Under the pieces are notes generated by a model, which worked only from the letters and a program-made list of their open reading frames with translations, made no database searches and was not told the DNA's origin. Shown here in pieces: positions 1 to 7,078 of a stretch of DNA of 17,862 nucleotides. Within the stretch, counting starts at the first letter, position 1. The number at the start of each line of letters is the position of its first letter. This DNA comes from Thermoleophilaceae bacterium (GTDB taxonomy: Bacteria; Actinomycetota; Thermoleophilia; Solirubrobacterales; JACPNS01): assembly GCA_016463365.1 (NCBI GenBank), contig JAEMRJ010000037.1, positions 1 through 17,862 of the forward strand, read 5' to 3'. Made by a program: the position numbers and the translations under genes.

Positions 1-518
1 GTGGCGATGAGGTACCCGAGGTGTGGCTGCTGGGCTCATCGCAGCAGTCGGCAATCTGGGCCAAGGAGCTGGGGCTGCCGTATGCCTTTGCCGACTTCAT
101 CAACAGCGACGGCGCGCCGATCGCGATCTCCTATCGCGGCGGCTTTGAGCCCTCCAAGGAACTTGCCGCCCCGCACTCGATGGTCGGCATCTGGGTGCTC
201 TGCGCCGAGACGACCGAAGAAGCGCGCGAACTTGCGGCTTCGATCCAGATGTCGATGCTGATGCTGCGGCGCGGAACGCCGATCAAGGTCCCGCCGGTCG
301 CCGAGGCCGTCGAGTTCCTGCGCTCGCAGGGCCGCGAGCCGGGCGTCAGCAACTCGCGCCGAATCGTCGTGGGCGATCCAGTCAGCGTGCGCACACAGAT
401 CGAGGAAGTCGTCGAGGAGTACCGCGCAGACGAGGCCATTCTGGTCACGATCACGCACGAGCATGCCGCGCGCAGGCGTTCATACGAACTGGTCGCAGAC
501 CAGTTCGGCCTGAGCTAG
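1..518 (+). CDS. LLM-class (luciferase-like) flavin-dependent oxidoreductase, 3' part
   Basis: This gene runs in from the left edge; the reading frame is open from position 3 and the start lies outside the window. About 172 C-terminal residues are visible. The stretch PEVWLLGSSQQSA near the left edge and the following YAFADFINSDGAP are typical of bacterial luciferase-like monooxygenases of the 'group 1' (MsnO8-like) type, which use reduced FMN and oxygen. These are TIM-barrel proteins of roughly 330-350 residues, so about half is missing. The substrate cannot be read from the sequence. Its stop codon overlaps by 4 bp the stop of the convergent ABC permease gene, so the two 3' ends share sequence. 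An internal GTG at 21 is in frame but falls inside the conserved domain and is not the start. Family call is firm; the substrate is unknown. Confidence 0.85.
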   Translation, partial: GDEVPEVWLLGSSQQSAIWAKELGLPYAFADFINSDGAPIAISYRGGFEPSKELAAPHSMVGIWVLCAETTEEARELAASIQMSMLMLRRGTPIKVPPVAEAVEFLRSQGREPGVSNSRRIVVGDPVSVRTQIEEVVEEYRADEAILVTITHEHAARRRSYELVADQFGLS

Positions 519-1294
519 TACTCCGAGCGCTGCACGCGCCAGATCGCGGCACCGATCAGCGCCGCGATCCAGACTCCTAGCGCGAACAGCGAAGTGCCCA
601 GCGCCAGCGACGAACCGTCGCCCTCGGCGCCGCCCGCCGACTGCGCCTCGCGTGAGATTGCCGCGTCGACGAGAATCGGATAGAAGACGTCGCCACCGGT
701 GTGCGAGACGAACTCCCAGATCAGAGCAGCCGCCAGCACCCCTGCGAAGTTGAGCACTATCGCCACCGCGATCGCAACACCGTTGGACTTCAGGAAAGTT
801 CCGATGCTGAGCGCCAGCAGGCCGTAGAGCGCGCCGCTCACCCAGACCACATAGAGCATCTCCAGGAAGGCATTGAAGCCCACTGGGTCGCCCTGAACCG
901 TGGGCGTGCTGGAGTCGCCCAGCGCCAGCGCGATCAGGCCGATCATCATAAGCGCCGGAAGCGTGAACAGCACGAGCGTGCAGAAGAGTCCGAGGTAGCG
1001 CACGATCACCAGCTGCCAGCGCGGACGCCCGGTGAGCACGAGATAGCGCATCGTTCCCTGGTCGACGTCGTATGCGCCCGCGATCGCGCCGAGGATGACC
1101 GAGCAGATCACGACGACCGCCGCGAGCAGCCCGGCGCCGTTGTTGAGAATCTCCGAGCCGGACGGGTCGCTGCTGGTGGTCAGGGCCCAGACCAGAGTGA
1201 TCACCGCGATCAGAAGCGCAAAACCGAATGACCCGTAGAACGAGCCGCGACGACCGGTCTGCCGGCGAACTTCCGCGCGGAGCAGCGGGATCAC
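515..1294 (-). CDS. ABC-2 type transporter permease
   Basis: A 259-residue integral membrane protein with about six hydrophobic segments: residues ~23-41, ~54-76, ~100-128, ~147-165, ~172-195 and ~228-251. It has a short basic N terminus (LLRAEVRRQTGRR), the usual architecture of ABC-2 exporter permeases. It follows directly after the ATPase gene: its GTG start overlaps the ATPase stop as GTGA, indicating translational coupling, so the two products almost certainly form one exporter. An alternative start is not needed because the GTG fits the overlap. The substrate is not evident; similar pairs export drugs, peptides or lipids, or are bacteriocin-immunity-like. Residues ~199-230 form a polar, Ser/Gly-rich stretch before the last membrane segment, probably an extracytoplasmic loop. 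Confidence 0.88.
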   Translation of the reverse strand: MIPLLRAEVRRQTGRRGSFYGSFGFALLIAVITLVWALTTSSDPSGSEILNNGAGLLAAVVVICSVILGAIAGAYDVDQGTMRYLVLTGRPRWQLVIVRYLGLFCTLVLFTLPALMMIGLIALALGDSSTPTVQGDPVGFNAFLEMLYVVWVSGALYGLLALSIGTFLKSNGVAIAVAIVLNFAGVLAAALIWEFVSHTGGDVFYPILVDAAISREAQSAGGAEGDGSSLALGTSLFALGVWIAALIGAAIWRVQRSEY

Positions 1295-2220
1295 AGGTCG
1301 CCCTCCCCGCCGGTGATGTCGAGGAAGCGCTGCTCAAGCGATTCCTGGATCGGGTAGAGCGACACGATCCCGATGCCGGCGTCGAAGAGCGTCTTCCCAG
1401 TCAGCGTGAGCGTGTCGTCGTCTGCCTGAGCGACCGCAAGCGTGAGGCCGCCGTGCGCATCGGTCGCAACCGACTTCACGAAATCGCGCGATTCCAGCAG
1501 CGACGAGGCGGCGTCCATGTCTGTGGTGCGGACATAGACCTTCTGCGTCCCGCCGCTGACCAACTCTTCAACCGAGCCGAAGGCGATCATCTTGCCCTTC
1601 TGGATGATCGCGACGTCGTCGGCCATTTTCTGGACCTCGCCGAGGATGTGTGAAGAGATGAAGACGCTGCGACCCTCGTCCACGAAGGAGCGGATCAGCT
1701 CACGGAACTCTGCAAGGCCGGCCGGGTCGAGGCCGTTGGTGGGCTCGTCGAGAATCAGCAGCTTTGGATCATTCAGCAGTGCGCGGGCGACGCCCAGGCG
1801 CTGGCGCATACCCAGCGAGTAGGTCTTGACCGCCTCATCGGCGCGATCGAGCAGGCGGACGCGCTCGAGCGAGCCGTCGATCCGGCTGCGCGAGTCGCCG
1901 CCGAAGTGATCCGCCCAGACCTCAAGGTTTGCGCGCCCGGAAAGGTAGGGGTAGAAGCGCGGCTCCTCGACAATCCCGCCGACTTGCGCGAGCGCGGCGT
2001 GGGTTTCTTGTGGAATCTTGAAGCCGCAGACCTCGATGCTGCCCTCGTTGGCGCGCGCCAGCCCGAGCATCATCCGGATCAGCGTGGTCTTGCCGCAGCC
2101 GTTTGGCCCGAGCCACGCGAAACAGCGCCCGGCGGGGACATCGACGGTCACGTTGTCGACTGCCGTCAGGTTGCCGAAGCGCTTGGTGACGCCCTCGAGG
2201 TGGATTACGTGTTCGGACAC
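1291..2220 (-). CDS. ABC transporter ATP-binding protein
   Basis: A 309-residue ATPase that powers the adjacent permease. All nucleotide-binding motifs are intact: Walker A GPNGCGKTT (residues 38-46), ABC signature SLGMRQ (135-140), Walker B LLILDEP (154-160) followed by the D-loop NGLDP, and the switch histidine in SSHILGE (H191). Residues ~220-309 form a C-terminal extension of the kind found on ABC-2/drug-export ATPases (DrrA/CcmA-like). The start is GTG at 2218-2220, 52 bp from the divergently transcribed metallopeptidase gene, so the intergenic region must hold promoters for both directions. The stop overlaps the permease start. An ATPase of a drug or bacteriocin-type exporter is the best guess; nothing here identifies the cargo. 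Confidence 0.95.
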   Translation of the reverse strand: MSEHVIHLEGVTKRFGNLTAVDNVTVDVPAGRCFAWLGPNGCGKTTLIRMMLGLARANEGSIEVCGFKIPQETHAALAQVGGIVEEPRFYPYLSGRANLEVWADHFGGDSRSRIDGSLERVRLLDRADEAVKTYSLGMRQRLGVARALLNDPKLLILDEPTNGLDPAGLAEFRELIRSFVDEGRSVFISSHILGEVQKMADDVAIIQKGKMIAFGSVEELVSGGTQKVYVRTTDMDAASSLLESRDFVKSVATDAHGGLTLAVAQADDDTLTLTGKTLFDAGIGIVSLYPIQESLEQRFLDITGGEGDL

Positions 2221-2272
2221 GGCGCCACCCTATCGGCGCAATCGGTGGGCTTCACCGGTAAGAATCATCGCC

Positions 2273-2707
2273 ATGGACGACATGGACCGGCTTCCACCGC
2301 ACACCGAAAACATCGGCCAGCTCTCGGATCGCGAGTTCGACGAGCTCGAGGACTACAGCGAGGAGCTCGCAAAGTCGCACGGCACCAACGTCAGCGCGGA
2401 CGCCTTTGACAACCTCGTCGCCGAGGCGATCGACCGCCTGCCCGAGGAGTTTCGCGTGCACCTCGAGGCCGTCCCGGTGATCGTCTCCGACCTCGGCCGC
2501 CAGCACGGCGCCTACGGGCTCTACCAGGGGGACACCGTCGCGTACGACAACTATCCCGATCGCATTCTGATCTTCCGTGACACCCTGCTGCGCGACTTCG
2601 GACATGAGCCTGCACTGCTGGTCGCGCAGGTCGAACGCACGCTTCGCCACGAGCTCGCCCACCACCTCGGTTGGGACGAGCAGGGCGTCGCCGGGCTCGG
2701 TCTTTAG
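2273..2707 (+). CDS. Zincin-like metallopeptidase family protein
   Basis: A 144-residue protein of the small bacterial 'metallopeptidase family' (Pfam zincin_1, formerly DUF1025). The C-terminal motif RHELAHHLGWDE (residues 125-136) carries the HExxH zinc site (H126, E127, H130) and the downstream acidic residue D135 expected as third ligand. Upstream VPVIVSDL and the strand YDNYPDRILIFRDTLLR are family features. The frame is open much further upstream (to 2018), but that part is antisense to the ABC ATPase and not conserved-looking. I therefore start at ATG 2273 (MDDMDRL); ATG 2282 is a near alternative. No strong Shine-Dalgarno is visible. The enzyme lacks a signal peptide or membrane segment, so it should be cytoplasmic. 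Its substrate is not known for the family. Confidence 0.85.
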   Translation: MDDMDRLPPHTENIGQLSDREFDELEDYSEELAKSHGTNVSADAFDNLVAEAIDRLPEEFRVHLEAVPVIVSDLGRQHGAYGLYQGDTVAYDNYPDRILIFRDTLLRDFGHEPALLVAQVERTLRHELAHHLGWDEQGVAGLGL

Positions 2708-2713
2708 CTCGAC

Positions 2714-3973
2714 CTAGGCGCGCTTGCGCCGAACGCCGTTGATGCCGTCGCGGACGAGCGCGTGGCCGACCGCTTCCCAACCGGTGAGTCCGCGGCGCGG
2801 TCGCTTGCCGGCGCCCAGCCGGCGGAGCTGGATGTTGCTCCACCAAAGTTCAGCTGGCGAGTCGAGCTTCGAGATGCCCGTACGGATCGGCTTGAGCTTG
2901 GAGATCGTGGCCTTGTCCTTGACCAGGCGGCGCGGAAGATCGGGCTCGAGGCAGACCGGACGGGCAACGCCGATGATGTCGACTCCGTCGCCCAGAGCAG
3001 CGGTCATCGCGGCGCTCGAGCGCAGTCCGCCCGTGACCATCAACGGCATCGGGGTGACCGCCTTGGCCTTGGCGGCGAAGTCAAGGAAGTACGCCTCGCG
3101 CGCGGCTGATCGTTCGGACATCTTTTTCGCGGTCGCGCCCACCATCGCGGGCTTCTCGAACGTGCCACCGCTGATCTCGAGGAAATCGAGGCCCTCTTCG
3201 CCGAGCAGCCGCACGACCTCGAGCGATTCTTCTTCGCTGAAGCCGCCGCGCTGAAAGTCCGCGGAGTTGAGCTTGATCGCCACGATCTTGTCCGGCCCGA
3301 CGGCAGCGCGGGTCGCACGGGCCAGCTCGATCGCGAAGCGCCGACGACGTTCCGCGTCGCCGCCCCATTCGTCGTCACGCTGATTTGACAGCGGCGAAAG
3401 GAACTGCGAGATCAGGTAGCCGTGGGCGCCGTGCAGCTGGATGCCGTCAAAACCAGCGCGTACGGAGACCTCGGCGGCCGTCGCAAAACGCTGGATGATC
3501 TCTTCGACCTCGGCGCCTTCGAGCGCGCGCGGCTTCGGGAAGGGCGCGCCGGGAATGTTGACGCGCACCGCGCTCGGCGCGACGATCTGGCTTGAGATCG
3601 TGCGCATCGTTATGCGACCGGGGTGGTTGAGTTGCACGATCGCTGGCGCGCCGCCGGACTTGGCTGCTTCGGCCCAGCGCTTGAGGCCGTCGAGATCGCG
3701 GTCGTCCTCGATCACGATGTTCAGCGCTTCGCCGACTGAGCGACGGTCGACCATCACGTTGCCGGTCACCTGAAGACCCAGTCCGCCTGCTGCCCATTGG
3801 CGGTAAAGATTGATCAGCTCTGGCGTGGTGTCGTTGCCGCGCGAGCCGAGCTGCTCGCTCATCGCGCTCTTGGCGATGCGATTGGTGAGCGTGACGCCGC
3901 AGGCGAGCTTCAGCGGATCGGCGAGCGTGACGGGCGGTGACTGAACGGGCGCGGGAGTCTCTACAGGCTTCAT
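2714..3973 (-). CDS. NADH:flavin oxidoreductase, Old Yellow Enzyme family
   Basis: A 419-residue FMN enzyme of the OYE family, which reduces activated C=C bonds with NAD(P)H. Seen directly: the N-terminal barrel start TLTNRIAKSAMSE (~28-40), the flavin-site strand AIVQLNHPGR (111-120), and the catalytic HGAHGYLISQFLSP (181-194). In that block H181 and H184 bind substrate and Y186 is the proton donor, and it is followed by the family hallmark NQRDDEWGG. The barrel is complete to about residue 375 (GVARP); a basic tail ends in RRKRA. Length matches single-domain members, without the Fe-S and NADH domains of DCR/trimethylamine-dehydrogenase relatives. ATG 3973 has an AGGA box 9 bp upstream, and a perfect palindrome lies just before that (see 3986-4001). 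It lies 41 bp after DUF6159. Physiological substrate unknown. Confidence 0.93.
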   Translation of the reverse strand: MKPVETPAPVQSPPVTLADPLKLACGVTLTNRIAKSAMSEQLGSRGNDTTPELINLYRQWAAGGLGLQVTGNVMVDRRSVGEALNIVIEDDRDLDGLKRWAEAAKSGGAPAIVQLNHPGRITMRTISSQIVAPSAVRVNIPGAPFPKPRALEGAEVEEIIQRFATAAEVSVRAGFDGIQLHGAHGYLISQFLSPLSNQRDDEWGGDAERRRRFAIELARATRAAVGPDKIVAIKLNSADFQRGGFSEEESLEVVRLLGEEGLDFLEISGGTFEKPAMVGATAKKMSERSAAREAYFLDFAAKAKAVTPMPLMVTGGLRSSAAMTAALGDGVDIIGVARPVCLEPDLPRRLVKDKATISKLKPIRTGISKLDSPAELWWSNIQLRRLGAGKRPRRGLTGWEAVGHALVRDGINGVRRKRA

Positions 3974-3985
3974 GCGACCGAATCC

Positions 3986-4001
3986 TACATCAAATGATGT
4001 A
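3986..4001. promoter_or_regulatory. Perfect palindrome, candidate operator of the OYE gene
   Basis: The sequence TACATCAAATGATGTA has perfect 7-bp arms around a 2-bp centre. It lies 12 bp upstream of the OYE start codon, immediately before its AGGA ribosome-binding box, in the 41-bp gap after the DUF6159 gene. A repressor bound here would block transcription into the gene or occlude its leader. The size and symmetry suit a dimeric TetR-, MarR- or GntR-type regulator, which is inference. I found no second copy in the window, and it differs from the alkB promoter repeat. Confidence 0.6.
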
Positions 4002-4014
4002 ACGATCGGCCGGA

Positions 4015-4881
4015 CTAGATGGCAGGCTGGGCCTTGGAGCCCTTGACCTTCACTGCGCTCTCAAGCTCTTCCATGCTGAACGGTCCGACGACCTGCTCAT
4101 CCGCGATGTAGCGGTAGAGCGCCACGCCGAACACTCCGCGCACCGCGCCGCTGACGACGACGGCCGCGAAAAACAGCACTACGCCGAGCAACAGGAGGCC
4201 GCCACCCGCGACCACAGCTGCGGAGCTGCCGGAGGCGAGTACGAATCCGCCGGCGACCGCGATCAGAATCGCCAGAACCGCCACGATTCCGGTGACGGCG
4301 CCGATTGCAATGTTGCCGGTGATCTGCTGACCCCACTTGTCTTTGAACATCGAGGAAGAGCGTTTGATTGCCGCGAACGGACCAAGGCCTTCAAAGGCCA
4401 GCACCGGCGCAATCAGAAATGTCACAAGTGCCCAGATCGCTGCGCCGAGCCCGGCGGCGATCTGACCAGCGAGTCCGCCGCGCTGACGCAACAGGTTGAA
4501 GGCCATCGAGACGATCGCCGCGACTGCAGCCCAGGCGGCGATCACGCGGATTCGGCTACGCGCTGTCGCCATGCCCGCCGAGACGTCAGCCGTCCCGGTG
4601 CGAAACGCTGAGTCGGCCGCTGCCGCGAGCGCGACGTTGAAATAGATCACGGCAAATGACGACAGGTAGAGGCCGACCGCGATAAGCACACCGCCGGCCG
4701 CATAGGCGACGTTCGATGCCTGTTCGGCAGAGATCAACACAACCCCCGGCACTCCGAACAGCAATAACGCCAGGAAGCCGAGCAAGCCGCCGATGACCGG
4801 CAGCTTCATCAGTCCCGGATTGGAGCGCACGACGCCCCAAGCCTTTTTTGTCAGGTCCCAGCCTTTGCGAATTCGTCCCAT
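4015..4881 (-). CDS. DUF6159 family integral membrane protein
   Basis: A 288-residue polytopic membrane protein. The N terminus GRIRKGWDLTKKAWGVVRSNPGLMKLPVIGG, followed by hydrophobic blocks at ~28-50, ~58-85, ~110-128, ~140-165, ~192-217 and ~222-250, matches my recollection of DUF6159 proteins. So does the C-terminal ALYRYIADEQVVGPFSMEELESAV. Function is unknown for the family. The segment FEGLGPFAAIKRSSSMFKDKWG (162-183) is an amphipathic cytoplasmic-looking loop that resembles those in other bacterial DUFs of this fold. ATG 4881 has an AGGG box 8 bp upstream. It begins 47 bp after the TetR gene on the same strand, so it may be read from the alk promoter, although the gap also leaves room for its own promoter. 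Its presence in the alk cluster hints at a membrane or transport role, but this is only context. Confidence 0.8.
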   Translation of the reverse strand: MGRIRKGWDLTKKAWGVVRSNPGLMKLPVIGGLLGFLALLLFGVPGVVLISAEQASNVAYAAGGVLIAVGLYLSSFAVIYFNVALAAAADSAFRTGTADVSAGMATARSRIRVIAAWAAVAAIVSMAFNLLRQRGGLAGQIAAGLGAAIWALVTFLIAPVLAFEGLGPFAAIKRSSSMFKDKWGQQITGNIAIGAVTGIVAVLAILIAVAGGFVLASGSSAAVVAGGGLLLLGVVLFFAAVVVSGAVRGVFGVALYRYIADEQVVGPFSMEELESAVKVKGSKAQPAI

Positions 4882-4928
4882 AGTGGCACCCTTATCGGCA
4901 GCCCACGGACAAACTGAACACCCCTGCG

Positions 4929-5540
4929 CTAAATCGAAAGATGACGGTCAACAAAGGGGGCGAGCAGCGCAAGGACCTCGCGTGCAGCATCGTCGGGATC
5001 GGCCGTCGGCAGACCAGCGTGGCTGATCCCCAGCCGGACGAGCCCCTCGGCGAGCGTTGTGGCGCTCTCCGGTGCGGCCTGCGGCCAGGTCGCGGTCATC
5101 CTGTCGGCCAGCCGCTGCGTGGCCAGTTCCACGACCGGCCCCCCGCGCGTGGTGAAGAGCGAAAGCAGTTCGTCAGCGCCAGGGTTGCGGAGGACGATGT
5201 GGCGGACCATCGGATCGCTCTGCGCAAGTTCCAGAAAACGCTTGAAGCCGAACTCGAGGGCGCGGTGGGGATCCTCCGGATACGCGGTGAAGGCCTCTTC
5301 GACCTCGAGCAGAAAGCGATCGGCCGCGCGCAGCGCGAAGGTCTGCGCAAAGACATCGCGCGAGCCGAACTCGTTGTAGAGCGTCTGGCGGCTGACCCCG
5401 GCCTGCGTGGCGATCGCCGCCATCGAGATCTCGCTCCACGGCGCCTCCTGCATCAGCTCGCCGGCTGCGTCGAGCAGGCTCGCGCGCAGCAGATCGCGCG
5501 CGGCCTCACGGTAGGAACCGTTTCGGGTCGCCGAACTCAT
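4929..5540 (-). CDS. TetR/AcrR family transcriptional regulator (AlkU/AlkX-like position)
   Basis: A 203-residue one-domain repressor. The N-terminal DNA-binding domain covers residues ~14-62: helix RASLLDAAGELM, then ISMAAIATQAGVSRQTLYNEFGSRD, whose VSRQTLYNEF is the recognition-helix signature of TetR proteins. The rest is an alpha-helical ligand domain with no catalytic motif. I start at ATG 5540 (MSSATRNG), 7 bp after the rubredoxin stop. The frame stays open to 5702, but that part is the rubredoxin gene read out of frame. In Rhodococcus, Gordonia and Dietzia a TetR gene (alkU or alkX) sits directly after alkB-rubredoxin and represses the operon, relieved by fatty-acid products in Dietzia. 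By analogy this is the cluster's own repressor, and the repeats at 6995-7053 are its likely targets. Confidence 0.9.
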   Translation of the reverse strand: MSSATRNGSYREAARDLLRASLLDAAGELMQEAPWSEISMAAIATQAGVSRQTLYNEFGSRDVFAQTFALRAADRFLLEVEEAFTAYPEDPHRALEFGFKRFLELAQSDPMVRHIVLRNPGADELLSLFTTRGGPVVELATQRLADRMTATWPQAAPESATTLAEGLVRLGISHAGLPTADPDDAAREVLALLAPFVDRHLSI

Positions 5541-5547
5541 CGCTCGC

Positions 5548-5721
5548 TCAGCCGATCTGGTCAAAGTCGATCTTGTCGCGCACGCCGCAGTCGGGGCAGT
5601 TCCAGTCGTCCGGAACGGCATCCCACTTCGTGCCGGCGGGGAAACCCTCGCGCTCGTTGCCCACTTCCTCGTCGTAGATGTATCCGCAGACCGGACATTC
5701 AAACTTGGCCATTCTCGTCAT
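5548..5721 (-). CDS. rubA: Rubredoxin, electron donor to AlkB
   Basis: A very small gene of 57 codons from ATG 5721, or 54 from the in-frame ATG 5712 (MAKFECPVCGYIYD). It has the two iron-binding CxxCG knuckles of rubredoxins: CPVCGYIYDEE near the N terminus and DDWNCPDCGVRDKIDF near the C terminus. The intervening FPAGTKWDAVP matches the conserved PGT..D.P core, so the Fe(Cys)4 site is complete. Rubredoxin carries electrons from an NADH-dependent reductase to the di-iron site of AlkB. The ATG at 5721 overlaps the AlkB stop as ATGA, which argues for translational coupling and favours the longer form, MTRMAKF. The C-terminal VRDKIDF resembles the AlkG2-type rubredoxins that function with AlkB. 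No rubredoxin reductase gene lies in this window, so it must be elsewhere. Confidence 0.95.
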   Translation of the reverse strand: MTRMAKFECPVCGYIYDEEVGNEREGFPAGTKWDAVPDDWNCPDCGVRDKIDFDQIG

Positions 5722-6953
5722 GCTCCCGTGGTGTCAACGGCACCGTACTTGCGCAGGATCTTCTCGCGCTTGCGCGGGTGAATATTGAGTTTGCTCATGT
5801 CGCCACCGTAGTGGTCAACGGTGCGCTGGTCCATGATCCGTCGCCAGAGCGGCGGAATGAGCGCGTAGACGATCATCGTTGCGTAGCCCTCGGGAAGCTC
5901 TGGTGCCTCCTCGTAGTCGCGCAGCGCCTGGTAGCGGCGGGTCGGGTATGCGTGGTGGTCGCTGTGGCGCTGGAGGTGAAAGAGGAAGACGTTTGAAGCG
6001 ACCATGTTGCTGTTCCAGCTGTGGTGGGGCTGGCAGCGTTCGTAACGGCCGTCCTCCTTCTTCTGGCGCAGTAGGCCGTAGTGCTCGAGGTAGTTGACGA
6101 CCTCGAGCATCGAGAAGCCGATCACGCCCTGCACCAGCAGGTAGGGCAGCACGACCCAGCCGAAGACCGCGGTCAGGCCGACGAACAGCACGATGCTCAT
6201 CAGCCATGCATTGAGCAGGTCGTTCTTGATCGTCCAGAAGCTTGATCCCGTCCGGTCCAGGCGCTTCTTCTCTATCTCGATCGCGGAAGTGAGACTGCCC
6301 CAGACCGTGCGCGGCCAGAAGGCGTAGAAGTTCTCGCCGAAACGGGAGCTGGCGGGATCTTCCGGCGTGGACACCCGGACGTGGTGGCCGCGGTTGTGCT
6401 CGATGAAGAAGTGGCCGTAGAAGGTCGGGGCCAGGGCGATCTTGCTCAGCCAGCGCTCGAGGCTCTCACGCTTGTGGCCGAGCTCGTGGGCAGTGGCGAT
6501 CGCAATTCCGTTGACGGTTCCGCACGTGAAGGCGAGGCCGATCGACTCAAATGTGTTGAGTCCGCCGTATGCCCATAGGTAACAGGCAAAGATCAGACCG
6601 GCGTACTGGACGGGCACCCAGGCGTAGGTCACGCGTCGGTAGTAGCGGTCCTCCTCGAGCCACTTGAGGACACTGTCGGGCGGATTCTCGGCGTCGGTCC
6701 CGATCAGGTGGTCAAGCCCCGGGAAGATCACGAAGATCAACAGCGGCCCGAGCCAGTAGACCGCACCGAAACCGGTCAGCTGCTCGATGATGTAGGCAAC
6801 GAAGGGAGCCGTCGGGATCAGGACGGCAAGCATCCACGCATACCGCTTCGGGTCGGTCCAGGACTCCGGCGGATTGAGTTCGACCGCGTCCTCGTCGTGG
6901 TGGTGATGGTCGTGTTCCGCTGCGGGGAACTCAGGCATGGCTGTGGATGACAC
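5718..6953 (-). CDS. alkB: Alkane 1-monooxygenase AlkB
   Basis: A 411-residue membrane di-iron hydroxylase that oxidises n-alkanes to 1-alkanols with O2 and rubredoxin electrons. All histidine boxes are present: HELGHK (156-161), EHNRGHHVRV (185-194), NYLEHYGLLR (287-296, the AlkB-specific HYG motif) and LQRHSDHHA (327-335). Hydrophobic helices lie at ~38-60, ~63-82, ~112-132, ~136-155, ~250-268 and ~268-285. Length matches bacterial AlkB proteins. The GTG at 6953 is chosen because AGGAG lies 7 bp upstream (6961-6965); the internal ATG (codon 6) has no such box. The N terminus has a His/Asp cluster, HDHHHHDED (14-22), outside the conserved core. It heads an operon with rubredoxin and TetR and is transcribed from the promoter at 7032-7060. 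Chain-length range cannot be read by eye. Confidence 0.97.
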   Translation of the reverse strand: MSSTAMPEFPAAEHDHHHHDEDAVELNPPESWTDPKRYAWMLAVLIPTAPFVAYIIEQLTGFGAVYWLGPLLIFVIFPGLDHLIGTDAENPPDSVLKWLEEDRYYRRVTYAWVPVQYAGLIFACYLWAYGGLNTFESIGLAFTCGTVNGIAIATAHELGHKRESLERWLSKIALAPTFYGHFFIEHNRGHHVRVSTPEDPASSRFGENFYAFWPRTVWGSLTSAIEIEKKRLDRTGSSFWTIKNDLLNAWLMSIVLFVGLTAVFGWVVLPYLLVQGVIGFSMLEVVNYLEHYGLLRQKKEDGRYERCQPHHSWNSNMVASNVFLFHLQRHSDHHAYPTRRYQALRDYEEAPELPEGYATMIVYALIPPLWRRIMDQRTVDHYGGDMSKLNIHPRKREKILRKYGAVDTTGA

Positions 6954-6994
6954 TCTTCTGCTCCTGGATGGCTGCTCTGGGGGCGCAGGCGCTT

Positions 6995-7053
6995 GTATTA
7001 CAAATTCGCGCCCGGCGTCTGATTACTTGACACCATAGCCGAATTTGTAAAAC
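6995..7053. repeat. Inverted 14-bp repeat pair flanking the alkB -10 and start region
   Basis: The site GTATTACAAATTCG (6995-7008) recurs on the opposite strand as GTTTTACAAATTCG (7053 down to 7040), 13 of 14 matching, with 11 bp (TTACAAATTCG) identical. The cores are 42 bp apart centre to centre, close to four helical turns. The upstream copy is inside the -35/-10 spacer of the alkB promoter and the other lies roughly 17-30 bp after the predicted start. The downstream copy overlaps a perfect small palindrome, TTGTA-T-TACAA (6993-7003). Placement suits two operator sites for the clustered TetR repressor; that is inference. Confidence 0.65.
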
Positions 7054-7060
7054 TTGTCAA
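7032..7060 (-). promoter_or_regulatory. Sigma-70-type promoter of the alkB operon
   Basis: Read on the minus strand: -35 TTGACA (7055-7060, a perfect consensus), a 17-bp spacer, and -10 TATGGT (7032-7037). The predicted transcription start is near 7025, giving a leader of about 70 bases before the alkB GTG. The intergenic region is strikingly AT-rich for this genome. It lies 19 bp beyond the stop of the SDR gene, so alkB has its own promoter even though the SDR is on the same strand. Confidence 0.8.
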
Positions 7061-7078
7061 CAATCGTCGTCCAGGTGC

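Noticed and set aside
2209..2220. GTGTTCGGACAC near-palindrome at the ABC ATPase start
   Set aside because: It is part of the first codons, has only 4-bp perfect arms, and is expected by chance.
2018..2272. Long upstream extension of the metallopeptidase frame (open from 2018)
   Set aside because: It is antisense to the ABC ATPase coding region, basic and low in conserved features; the family fits a start at 2273.
5541..5702. N-terminal extension of the TetR frame to 5702
   Set aside because: This stretch is the rubredoxin gene in another frame, which has both intact CxxCG motifs; TetR proteins start near the RASLLDAA helix.
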